The notes beneath the pieces were generated by a model that saw only the letters and a program-made list of their open reading frames with translations, was not told the DNA's origin and ran no database searches. From an uncultured Capnocytophaga sp. (GTDB taxonomy: Bacteria > Bacteroidota > Bacteroidia > Flavobacteriales > Flavobacteriaceae), in contig CAJZFM010000055.1 in the NCBI GenBank assembly GCA_915070235.1, positions 1 to 10,122 of the forward strand: DNA of 10,122 nucleotides. The letters run 5' to 3'. The position numbers were made by a program, and so were the translations under genes. Numbering within the stretch: the first letter of the stretch is position 1; every line of letters starts with the position of its first letter. This document shows, piece by piece, positions 1-5,911 of the stretch.

Positions 1-878
1 CTATAGCGGCACATAATTCCTTGTGTGTGAATCATATACTTACCTTTGCCAACGAAAAACAGAAACAACGTTGGCTACCCAAGCTCGCTACAGGTGAGCA
101 TATAGGGGCATGGGGGATTACCGAACACAATACAGGTTCCGATGCAGGAGGGATGCTCACTACAGCTGTTAAGGACGGCGCAGAATGGGTGCTCAATGGA
201 ACTAAGAACTTTATCACTCATGCCATTTCGGCCAATGTAGTGGTGGTTATCGCCCGTACAGGAGAGAAAGGAGACAAACATGGTATGACAGCTTTCGTAG
301 TAGAGAAAGGTACCCCAGGCTTTACCAATGGAAAGAAAATAGACAAGATGGGTATGCGTGCCAGCGAGACTGCGGAGCTTGTATTCCAAGATTGTCGTAT
401 CCCTGACGAAAACCGCTTAGGCGAAGTAGGGGAGGGCTTTATCCAAGCAATGAAAATACTTGATGGAGGGCGTATCTCTATCGGGGCACTTTCTTTAGGA
501 ACAGCTAAAGGGGCTGTAAAGGCAGCTATACAGTATGCCAAGGAGCGTACTCAGTTTGGCAAGCCGATTATTGCTTTCCAAGCGATTGGCTTTAAGCTCG
601 CGGAACTCTCCACCGAGATAGAAGCGGCAGAGCTGATGCTACATAAGGCAGCACATCTGAAACAGACCCATCAGCCTGTTACCCAGCAAGCAGCCATGGC
701 CAAGCTCTATGCTTCTGAACTCTGCGTAAAGGCGGGCAACGAAGCTATACAAATACATGGAGGTTATGGCTACACTACTGACTATCCTGTAGAGAAATTC
801 TATCGTGATGCAAAACTATGTACCATAGGCGAAGGTACTTCCGAGATCCTTAAACTCGTGATTAGTAGAAAACTGTAA
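1..878 (+). CDS. Acyl-CoA dehydrogenase, C-terminal part (5' end outside window)
   Basis: This is a FAD-dependent acyl-CoA dehydrogenase, which oxidises acyl-CoA to trans-2-enoyl-CoA and passes electrons to electron-transfer flavoprotein in the cytoplasm. The reading frame is open from base 3, so the gene begins upstream. About 291 residues are present of a usual 380 or so. Family landmarks are visible: the substrate/FAD loop GAWGITEHNTGSDAGG (His where many members have Pro), the RTQFGKPI segment, the IHGGYGYTTDYPVEKFYRD segment, and near the C-terminus GEGTSEI, whose first Glu (codon 831-833) aligns with the catalytic base of short/medium-chain enzymes. The apparent TTG start at base 21 is internal to the protein. 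A repeat array follows the stop codon, then a co-directional acyl-CoA thioesterase gene, which suggests linked acyl-CoA metabolism. Chain-length preference cannot be read from the sequence. Confidence 0.95.
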   Translation, partial: IAAHNSLCVNHILTFANEKQKQRWLPKLATGEHIGAWGITEHNTGSDAGGMLTTAVKDGAEWVLNGTKNFITHAISANVVVVIARTGEKGDKHGMTAFVVEKGTPGFTNGKKIDKMGMRASETAELVFQDCRIPDENRLGEVGEGFIQAMKILDGGRISIGALSLGTAKGAVKAAIQYAKERTQFGKPIIAFQAIGFKLAELSTEIEAAELMLHKAAHLKQTHQPVTQQAAMAKLYASELCVKAGNEAIQIHGGYGYTTDYPVEKFYRDAKLCTIGEGTSEILKLVISRKL

Positions 879-880
879 TT

Positions 881-960
881 AATGATTAATATCACTAATG
901 ATTAATGCCACTAATGATTAATGCCACTGATGATTAATATCACTAATGATTAATGCCAGA
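881..960. repeat. Five tandem 16-bp repeats
   Basis: Five head-to-tail 16-mers lie directly after the acyl-CoA dehydrogenase stop codon. The units start at 881, 897, 913, 929 and 945, with consensus AATGATTAATGCCACT. Units 1 and 4 carry ATC in place of GCC, unit 4 begins with G, and unit 5 ends in AGA. Every unit contains GATTAAT, the exact complement of the heptamer repeated just downstream at 965-1034. The two blocks can therefore fold together as a long imperfect hairpin. No Bacteroidetes promoter core is visible inside. Confidence 0.93.
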
Positions 961-964
961 AGTA

Positions 965-1034
965 ATTAATCATTAATCATTAACCATTAATCATTAATCA
1001 TTAATCATTAACCATTAATCATTAACCATTAATC
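965..1034. repeat. Ten tandem heptamers ATTAATC/ATTAACC
   Basis: Ten uninterrupted 7-bp units run from 965 to 1034. Seven are ATTAATC and three are ATTAACC (at 979, 1007 and 1021). A degenerate eleventh unit, ATTGATT, follows. The array ends 26 bp before the thioesterase start codon. It is the complementary arm to the 16-mer block at 881-960. A transcript crossing the gap would form an AU-rich stem, which might act as a weak terminator, a processing site or an mRNA stabiliser; its role is inferred only. Confidence 0.93.
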
Positions 1035-1060
1035 ATTGATTACTAATAACTTATAAGAAC

Positions 1061-1585
1061 ATGAAAGCAAAGACTGTAGCAGCATCTCGTTCGGTTTCTA
1101 CCGACTTGGTATTACCCAATGAGACCAATCATTATGGTAATATGTTTGGGGGAGAACTCTTAGCACGTATGGACAGAGTAGGCACTATAGCCGCTGTACG
1201 CCATTCGGGCTGCGTGGTCGTAACGGCCGCGGTTAATTCCGTCTCCTTCAACAAAATCATTCCTCAGGGTAGCATGGTTACTATAGAAGCCTCCCTTTCG
1301 CGCGCCTTTACCTCGTCCATGGAGGTGTATATAGATGTGTGGGTGGAGGACTCCGCCAGTGGGGAGCGTATCAAGTCCAACGAGGCTATCTATACCTTTG
1401 TTGCCCTCAACGCAGAAGGCAAACCCGTGGCTGTACCAGAGGTAATACCAGAGACACCTTTGGAGAAAGAGCGCTATGAGGGTGCCCTTAGGCGCAAGCA
1501 ATTGAGCCTTGTGCTAGCAGGGCGTATCAAGCCACACGATGCCACTGAACTCCAAGCACTTTTCCAAGAATTAGAGAATCAATAA
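1061..1585 (+). CDS. Acyl-CoA thioesterase, hotdog fold (YciA/ACOT-like)
   Basis: The 174-residue product is predicted to hydrolyse acyl-CoA to free fatty acid and CoA in the cytoplasm. The N-terminal half carries the signature of YciA/cytosolic acyl-CoA hydrolases: PNETNHYGNMFGGELLARMD (residues about 19-38). Its Asn, the GG pair and the final Asp match the region that forms the active site on the long hotdog helix. Next come a VSFNKIIPQGSMVTIEA segment and an IYTFVALNAEGKP strand, both typical of the family. A charged helical tail of about 45 residues follows the hotdog domain. ATG at 1061 is the natural start because the repeat array ends just upstream. No TAnnTTTG promoter is visible in the gap, so read-through from the acyl-CoA dehydrogenase gene is likely. 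The stop codon overlaps the 3' end of rarA on the other strand. Confidence 0.9.
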   Translation: MKAKTVAASRSVSTDLVLPNETNHYGNMFGGELLARMDRVGTIAAVRHSGCVVVTAAVNSVSFNKIIPQGSMVTIEASLSRAFTSSMEVYIDVWVEDSASGERIKSNEAIYTFVALNAEGKPVAVPEVIPETPLEKERYEGALRRKQLSLVLAGRIKPHDATELQALFQELENQ

Positions 1586-2865
1586 CCATAGCGATCGCCC
1601 CATAAGGATTTTAAATAAGCCTTTAGGGCGTTTTCTTTGGGGTTATCACAAGGTTCGTATAGGGTCATACCCTGGAGCGCGTCGGGCATAAAGTCTTGGA
1701 AAACAAAGTTATAAGGGTAGTCATGAGCATACTTGTAGTCCTTTCCATAGGATAGCTCCTTCATCAGTGTAGTGGGAGCATTGCGCAGGTGTAAGGGTAC
1801 AGGTAAGTTGCCTTGTTGCTTGACTAATTGTTGTGCTTTGCCAATAGCCTTGTAGGAAGCATTGCTCTTAGGCGATGAGGCCAAATAGATGGCACATTGG
1901 CTTAAGATAATCCGAGACTCAGGATAACCAATGACAGTTACCGCTTGGAAAGTATTATTGGCCAAAACCAGCGCCATAGGATTGGCATTGCCTATGTCCT
2001 CACTGGCCAAGATGAGCATACGCCTTGCGATAAACTTGACATCTTCTCCGCCCTCAATCATGCGGGCAAGCCAATATACGGCTGCATTGGGGTCACTACC
2101 CCGTATGGACTTGATAAAGGCTGAGATAATGTCGTAATGTTGCTCGCCAGTCTTGTCATAGAGTACTGTGTTCTGCTGTACAATTTCCAGTACCTTGTCA
2201 TTGGTAATAACGATTTCTTCTCCTTGGGCAAAAGTATTGACAATCAGCTCAAAAGTGTTGAGTAATTTGCGGCCATCACCATCGGAAAGCCTTAGCAGCG
2301 CTTCGGTTTCTTTGAGGGTGATGTTTTTTTGTTTTAGTTCCACGTCCTGCTTTATAGCGCGATCAAGCAGAGCCAAGAGGTCTTCTTTCTCAAAAGGCTT
2401 GAGGGTATATACCTGACAGCGAGATAGCAGCGCAGGAATCACCTCAAAGCTGGGGTTTTCCGTCGTAGCCCCAATAAGGGTTACCCAGCCCCGCTCTACC
2501 GCCTCCAAAAGGGAATCCTGCTGGGTCTTGTTGAACCTATGGATTTCGTCAATGAAGATGATGGGGTTGCGAGTGGTGAAGAGACCCTGTTCTCGCTTGG
2601 ATTTCTCTATAATATCCCTGACCTCCTTAATTCCACTACTGATAGCACTAAGAGAGAAAAAAGCACGCTGGCTCTCCTTGGCAATGATGTAGGCCAAGGT
2701 AGTCTTTCCAGTGCCAGGAGGCCCCCAGAAGATGAGCGAAGGAGTAATTCCCTTTTCTATTTGCATACGTAGAGCACCTTTCTCTCCTACAAGGTGAGAC
2801 TGGCTGATATAATCGGCAAGGCGTATAGGGCGCATACGCTCGGCAAGAGGACGAGAGTCAAACAT
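1579..2865 (-). CDS. rarA: Replication-associated recombination protein A (RarA/MgsA) AAA+ ATPase
   Basis: The product is 428 residues and full length for the RarA/MgsA/WRNIP1 family. It is a tetrameric AAA+ ATPase related to clamp loaders that acts at stalled replication forks and single-strand gaps. The N-terminus (PLAERMRPIRLADYISQSHL) is the usual RarA opening. Walker A is GPPGTGKTT (residues 48-56), Walker B is IIFIDEIHRFN (Asp106-Glu107), sensor 1 is in GATTENPSF (about 133-140), and the arginine-finger region is ALLSRC (Arg149). The C-terminal half keeps the tetramerisation-domain segment SIRGSDPNAAVYWLARM and the SEDIGNANP motif. It lies downstream of the SPT-like and hydrolase genes on the same strand, but a strong hairpin separates it from them, so it may have its own promoter; none is obvious. 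The 3' end overlaps the convergent thioesterase gene by 7 bp, with no terminator between. Confidence 0.97.
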   Translation of the reverse strand: MFDSRPLAERMRPIRLADYISQSHLVGEKGALRMQIEKGITPSLIFWGPPGTGKTTLAYIIAKESQRAFFSLSAISSGIKEVRDIIEKSKREQGLFTTRNPIIFIDEIHRFNKTQQDSLLEAVERGWVTLIGATTENPSFEVIPALLSRCQVYTLKPFEKEDLLALLDRAIKQDVELKQKNITLKETEALLRLSDGDGRKLLNTFELIVNTFAQGEEIVITNDKVLEIVQQNTVLYDKTGEQHYDIISAFIKSIRGSDPNAAVYWLARMIEGGEDVKFIARRMLILASEDIGNANPMALVLANNTFQAVTVIGYPESRIILSQCAIYLASSPKSNASYKAIGKAQQLVKQQGNLPVPLHLRNAPTTLMKELSYGKDYKYAHDYPYNFVFQDFMPDALQGMTLYEPCDNPKENALKAYLKSLWGDRYGY

Positions 2866-2892
2866 CTAATTAGAGTAGAAAATAAAAAGTAA

Positions 2893-2936
2893 AAGGTAAT
2901 AGGTAAAACTTATAAGAGCATTTTACCTATTACCTT
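2893..2936 (-). terminator. Hairpin terminator between hydrolase and rarA genes
   Basis: A perfect 16-bp inverted repeat (arms 2893-2908 and 2921-2936) has a 12-nt loop and a further extension of about 5 bp across a one-base bulge. Read on the minus strand, the stem is followed by a T-rich run (TTTTACTTTTTATTTTC), as expected for an intrinsic terminator. It sits 16 bp past the hydrolase stop and 28 bp before the rarA start. The arms show a 7-nt period (AAAAGTA, AAAGGTA, ATAGGTA). Confidence 0.8.
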
Positions 2937-2951
2937 CTTACTCATTTAAAA

Positions 2952-3497
2952 TTATTTTTTAAAAATTTCTTCTACCTTGTGCAGTAGGGCAGGGAAGGTA
3001 TGGAAACCGTCCTCTTCCTTGAAGTGCCCTCCGTGAGGGTAGCGTATCAGTACACTATCCAAATGGCGGGAAAGGTCATCTATCATCTGGTAAGGAACGC
3101 TTTGGTCGTCTAAGGCAGCAAATACATAGGAGTTTTCCAGTGGTGCGATAGAGGGCTGTGCCTTGTATAATGCGATAAAGGGGTCAAGCTGTGGCAAGCG
3201 CTTGAGCGGCTCATCAAAGCCTGATACCAAGATCGTACCCAAGGCCTTAGCACCTGTGTTGGCCAAGTAGGTGAGTACGGAGACACACCCTACACTGTGG
3301 CCTATGAGTACCGTTTGGTCGTCCATATGAATTTCCTTCTTGAGGAACTCCAACCACTCCTCAGCCTTAGGGGCGGTAGGGTTGGGCATTGGCAAGCAAA
3401 AACAAGAGATATTTCTCTTGGCTAATTCTCCCACAAGATAAGCAAACCAGTGCTTATCCAAAGCGGAATTGAGTCCGTGTACTATGTAAACTTTCAT
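2952..3497 (-). CDS. RBBP9/YdeN-family alpha/beta hydrolase
   Basis: The product is a small cytoplasmic serine hydrolase of 181 residues, the usual size for the RBBP9/YdeN family (DUF1234-type). The protein opens with MKVYIVHGLNS, giving the oxyanion-hole strand and HG motif. The nucleophile elbow is GHSVG with Ser68, the acid is probably Asp131 in ALDDQSVP, and the catalytic His is His158 in HGGHF. The triad is thus complete. The substrate is unknown; family members are esterases or peptidase-like enzymes with poorly defined natural substrates. The start codon is 9 bp after the stop of the SPT-like gene, so the two are almost certainly co-transcribed. A role in lipid or acyl-ester metabolism is suggested by this position only. 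A hairpin terminator follows the gene. Confidence 0.9.
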   Translation of the reverse strand: MKVYIVHGLNSALDKHWFAYLVGELAKRNISCFCLPMPNPTAPKAEEWLEFLKKEIHMDDQTVLIGHSVGCVSVLTYLANTGAKALGTILVSGFDEPLKRLPQLDPFIALYKAQPSIAPLENSYVFAALDDQSVPYQMIDDLSRHLDSVLIRYPHGGHFKEEDGFHTFPALLHKVEEIFKK

Positions 3498-3506
3498 GAT
3501 ATATGG

Positions 3507-4772
3507 TTATTTTTCATCACCCATTTCTGCTTCAAGAGCAGCATTTTGAGCGCGATATACCCCTCCTTCGAGCTTGCTTCGGATGGCTGAGAAAGCCTCC
3601 AGCGTACGCTCTATATCCTCCATAGAATGGGAGGCAGTAGGGATAATGCGCAAGAGTATCATACCCTTAGGAATTACAGGATAGACCACTATGGAGAGGA
3701 ATATACCGTAATGTTCGCGTAAGTCATTGACCATAGCCATAGCCTCAGGAATACTTCCTTCTAAGAAGACAGGAGTTACACAAGTGTTGGTACTACCTAT
3801 GTTGAACCCTCTGGAGCGAAGGCCATTCTGTAGGGCATGTACATTGTCCCAAAGTTTCTTTCTTAGCTCTGGCATATTCTGTAGCATCTCCAAGCGCTTG
3901 AGACCCCCTTTGACAAAGATCATAGGGAGGGATTTGGCAAACATCTGGGAGCGTAGGTTGTACTTGAGGTATTCTATGATCTCCTTATCACCTGCTACAA
4001 AGGCACCAATGCCAGCCATGGACTTGGCAAAGGTGGAGAAGTATAGGTCTATCTGGTCTTGTACGCCTTGTTCTTCGCCAGTACCAGCGCCTGTCTTACC
4101 AAGCATACCAAAGCCATGGGCATCATCTACCAATAGGCGGAACCCATATTGCTCTTTGTAGGCGAGGATTTCTTTGAGCTTACCTTGCTGGCCACGCATA
4201 CCAAATACCCCTTCGGTGATAACCAAAATACCTCCGCCAGTGGTTTCTGCTAAGCGCTTGGCACGTTCTATATTCTTGGCAAAGCTCTCTATATCATTGT
4301 GTTGGTAAGTGAATCGCTTTCCAAAGTGTAGGCGAACCCCGTCAATGATACAAGCATGGCAATCGGCATCATATACAATAATATCATTCTTGGTAACCAA
4401 AGCGTCAATGATAGAAACCATTCCTTGATAACCGAAATTAAGTAGGTAAGCTGCCTCTTTGTGGACAAACTTGGCCAAGCGTTGTTCCAATTCCTCATGT
4501 AGGGTGGTGTGCCCACTCATCATACGGGCACCCATAGGATAGGCCGCTCCATACTCAGCCGCAGCATCGGCATCGGCCTTGCGCACCTCAGGGTGGTTGG
4601 CCAGACCTAAATAATCATTAATGCTCCAGTTGAGCACTTCCTTCCCTTGGAATTTCATGTGAGGGCCAAGAGCACCTTCTAATTTTGGGAAAACATAATA
4701 ACCTTCAGCATGCGAAGCCCAGCGGCCTATATTGCCTTTGTTGGTTTTTATGTGTTCAAATAAATCCTTCAT
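3507..4772 (-). CDS. SPT-like PLP-dependent acyltransferase (alpha-oxoamine synthase family)
   Basis: The 421-residue product is a fold-type I PLP enzyme of the alpha-oxoamine synthase family (serine palmitoyltransferase, KBL, AONS). These enzymes condense an amino acid with an acyl thioester and release CO2. Visible marks are NDYLGLANHP (residues 52-61), the MGARMMSGHTTLHEELE segment that lines the active site, the PLP-stacking His139 in DADCHAC, Asp216-Asp217-Ala-His219, and the Schiff-base lysine Lys250 in STFAKSMAG. In Bacteroidetes such homologues make sphingolipid bases from serine or capnine precursors from cysteate; a homologue is known as the cysteate acyltransferase of Flavobacterium johnsoniae. 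Which substrate applies here cannot be read from sequence. ATG at 4772 is preferred over the in-frame ATG at 4805, because the upstream one overlaps the -7 promoter box. The gene heads an operon with the hydrolase gene and diverges from the S24 regulator gene. Confidence 0.88.
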   Translation of the reverse strand: MKDLFEHIKTNKGNIGRWASHAEGYYVFPKLEGALGPHMKFQGKEVLNWSINDYLGLANHPEVRKADADAAAEYGAAYPMGARMMSGHTTLHEELEQRLAKFVHKEAAYLLNFGYQGMVSIIDALVTKNDIIVYDADCHACIIDGVRLHFGKRFTYQHNDIESFAKNIERAKRLAETTGGGILVITEGVFGMRGQQGKLKEILAYKEQYGFRLLVDDAHGFGMLGKTGAGTGEEQGVQDQIDLYFSTFAKSMAGIGAFVAGDKEIIEYLKYNLRSQMFAKSLPMIFVKGGLKRLEMLQNMPELRKKLWDNVHALQNGLRSRGFNIGSTNTCVTPVFLEGSIPEAMAMVNDLREHYGIFLSIVVYPVIPKGMILLRIIPTASHSMEDIERTLEAFSAIRSKLEGGVYRAQNAALEAEMGDEK

Positions 4773-4793
4773 TTTTTTAGTTCTTAAGACGGT

Positions 4794-4802
4794 ACAAAAA
4801 TA
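4794..4802 (-). promoter_or_regulatory. -7 promoter element of the SPT-like gene
   Basis: The minus strand reads TATTTTTGT, a full match to the Bacteroidetes -7 consensus TAnnTTTGY, 21 bp upstream of the chosen ATG at 4772. No clear TTG lies 19-20 nt further upstream, so the -33 element is poor or absent, which may mean dependence on an activator. The 8-mer TAACCCAA lies exactly 10 nt upstream of this box. Confidence 0.6.
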
Positions 4803-4812
4803 CATAATTATT

Positions 4813-4866
4813 TTGGGTTAATATACTTTTTTTGAAAAAATCTTTGTTTTTGCTTGTATAACCCAA
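4813..4866. promoter_or_regulatory. Mirrored TAACCCAA pair in the divergent promoters
   Basis: TTGGGTTA at 4813-4820 and its exact complement TAACCCAA at 4859-4866 form an 8-bp inverted pair 38 nt apart. Each lies in the spacer of one of the two divergent promoters. Each is separated by exactly 10 nt from that promoter's -7 box (4802 on the minus strand, 4877 on the plus strand). The equal geometry suggests paired operators for a shared regulator, possibly the divergently encoded S24 protein; that assignment is inference. Confidence 0.5.
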
Positions 4867-4885
4867 TTTTTTGTTGTACTTTTGC
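4854..4885 (+). promoter_or_regulatory. Bacteroidetes-type promoter of the S24 regulator gene
   Basis: TTG at 4854-4856 and TACTTTTGC at 4877-4885 are separated by exactly 20 nt, matching the Bacteroidetes sigma-factor pattern TTG-N19/20-TAnnTTTGY. Transcription should start near 4891, inside a perfect palindrome, and give a leader of about 25 nt before the ATG at 4916. Confidence 0.75.
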
Positions 4886-4886
4886 C

Positions 4887-4899
4887 ACATATCATATGT
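4887..4899. promoter_or_regulatory. Palindrome over the regulator transcription start (candidate operator)
   Basis: ACATAT-C-ATATGT is a perfect 6-1-6 inverted repeat. It begins 2 bp after the -7 box and covers the predicted transcription start of the regulator gene. A repressor bound here would block initiation. The likely ligand is the regulator itself (autorepression), but this rests on position and symmetry only. Confidence 0.5.
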
Positions 4900-4915
4900 T
4901 TAACTTTTGTAACTT

Positions 4916-5857
4916 ATGGAAGAACAGTTTGATACCAGCAAAGCCGCTATGTCCCGAAGGCTCAATGAAGTATTCTTGTACATACGGAAAAATACAGAAT
5001 ATGTTACCCAAACCCTTTTTGCTCAGAAGATTAAGGAACCTCGTAGCAACCTCTCAGCTGCCCTTAACGGCAATGAGAAGTACATGACCGAAGGGGTAGT
5101 AAAAAAAGTGGTAGCGGCCTTTCCTGAAATAGACAAGGAATGGATGCTCTCAGGTCGTGGAGAGATGCTTGTGGAAGGAGACTATGAGGATGGAGGCGCG
5201 TTCCTCAAGGCAGAACGAGAGAAATATGGCCTTACCCTAACGGATATATACGAGCATACCCATATCCCTGTGAGAAAGCTCAAAGCCTATGAGATGCATG
5301 AGGAAGAGATGCCCGACAGAACCCGAGCCCTCTTGGAACTCTATTTTGATCAAGTAGCCTATGAGTACGAAAGTCAAGATGATGAGGATCTAAATATCCC
5401 AATTCTAAAGACAGAAGTAGTCTCTTCTTCGGTGAAAGTGCCTTATTATGATGTGGATTTTGCAGGAGGCTGGTCTACGGAGGAGCTTTTCTCACAGTCC
5501 AAACCCTCCTTTATCATCAGCTCGCCTGACTTTGATAGGGCTGATTTTGCTTGTAACCTTATAGGAAACTCTATCTCCCGACGTATCCGTAGTGGTTCTG
5601 TTATAGGACTAAAGCGTATAGAGGACTGGCAAACGTATTTTCCGACCAACGAACTCTATGGGGTGATTACCAAAAACCAAATTCGCACAGTGAAAATCGT
5701 CAAGCGCAGTAAGCAAAAAGGCTTCTTGGAACTCATACCCGATCCCTTGCCAGAGCTTAATAACCCACCTTATGAGCCAGAACTTATTCCTATGACCTAT
5801 GTAGTGGAGTTCTATCAGGTAGTGGCGTGGGCGTTCTTTGAGAGAATCGCCATGTAA
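4916..5857 (+). CDS. Transcriptional regulator with two HTH-like segments and an S24/LexA-type protease domain
   Basis: The 313-residue product resembles S24-type repressors. A first helix-turn-helix region spans about residues 13-80 (TLFAQKIKEPRSNLSAALNG). A second XRE-like segment spans about 97-145 (REKYGLTLTDIYEHTHIPVR). The C-terminal part (about 175-313) resembles a LexA/CI peptidase domain: it has an Ala183-Gly184 bond in DFAGGWS, Ser219 in LIGNSI (GNSI where GDSM is usual), and Lys260 in IRTVKIVKR. The Ala-Gly to Ser spacing and the Ser to Lys spacing are close to those in E. coli LexA (Ala84-Gly85, Ser119, Lys156). Damage-triggered or ligand-triggered self-cleavage is therefore possible, but not proven. 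It diverges from the SPT-like/hydrolase operon, has its own promoter with a palindrome at the start site, and ends at a shared hairpin terminator. No phage genes lie nearby. Regulation of the neighbouring lipid gene is a reasonable guess. Confidence 0.82.
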   Translation: MEEQFDTSKAAMSRRLNEVFLYIRKNTEYVTQTLFAQKIKEPRSNLSAALNGNEKYMTEGVVKKVVAAFPEIDKEWMLSGRGEMLVEGDYEDGGAFLKAEREKYGLTLTDIYEHTHIPVRKLKAYEMHEEEMPDRTRALLELYFDQVAYEYESQDDEDLNIPILKTEVVSSSVKVPYYDVDFAGGWSTEELFSQSKPSFIISSPDFDRADFACNLIGNSISRRIRSGSVIGLKRIEDWQTYFPTNELYGVITKNQIRTVKIVKRSKQKGFLELIPDPLPELNNPPYEPELIPMTYVVEFYQVVAWAFFERIAM

Positions 5858-5868
5858 GAGAAGAGCGA

Positions 5869-5907
5869 AAAGTGAAGAGTGAATAACTGCTTTTCACTCT
5901 TCACTTT
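5869..5907. terminator. Bidirectional hairpin terminator between convergent genes
   Basis: A perfect 15-bp inverted repeat (arms 5869-5883 and 5893-5907) with a 9-nt loop begins 12 bp after the regulator stop. It ends 5 bp before the convergent ankyrin gene's stop at 5912. It can serve both genes. The left arm has a 7-nt period (AAAAGTG, AAGAGTG), as does the right arm (CACTCTT, CACTTTC). T-tracts on either side are short. Confidence 0.78.
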
Positions 5908-5911
5908 CCAT

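Noticed and set aside
881..1034. CRISPR-like repeat array
   Set aside because: The units are 16 and 7 bp, contiguous and without spacers, and no cas genes are near; it is a simple tandem repeat.
3727..4161. 144-residue plus-strand frame
   Set aside because: It lies fully antisense to the SPT-like gene, whose motifs leave no doubt; composition is that of a shadow frame.
4773..4805. Longer N-terminus for the SPT-like protein starting at 4805
   Set aside because: The upstream ATG overlaps the -7 promoter box (4794-4802), and the extra residues (MYFCTVLRTKK) do not resemble the family N-terminus; MKDLF at 4772 does.
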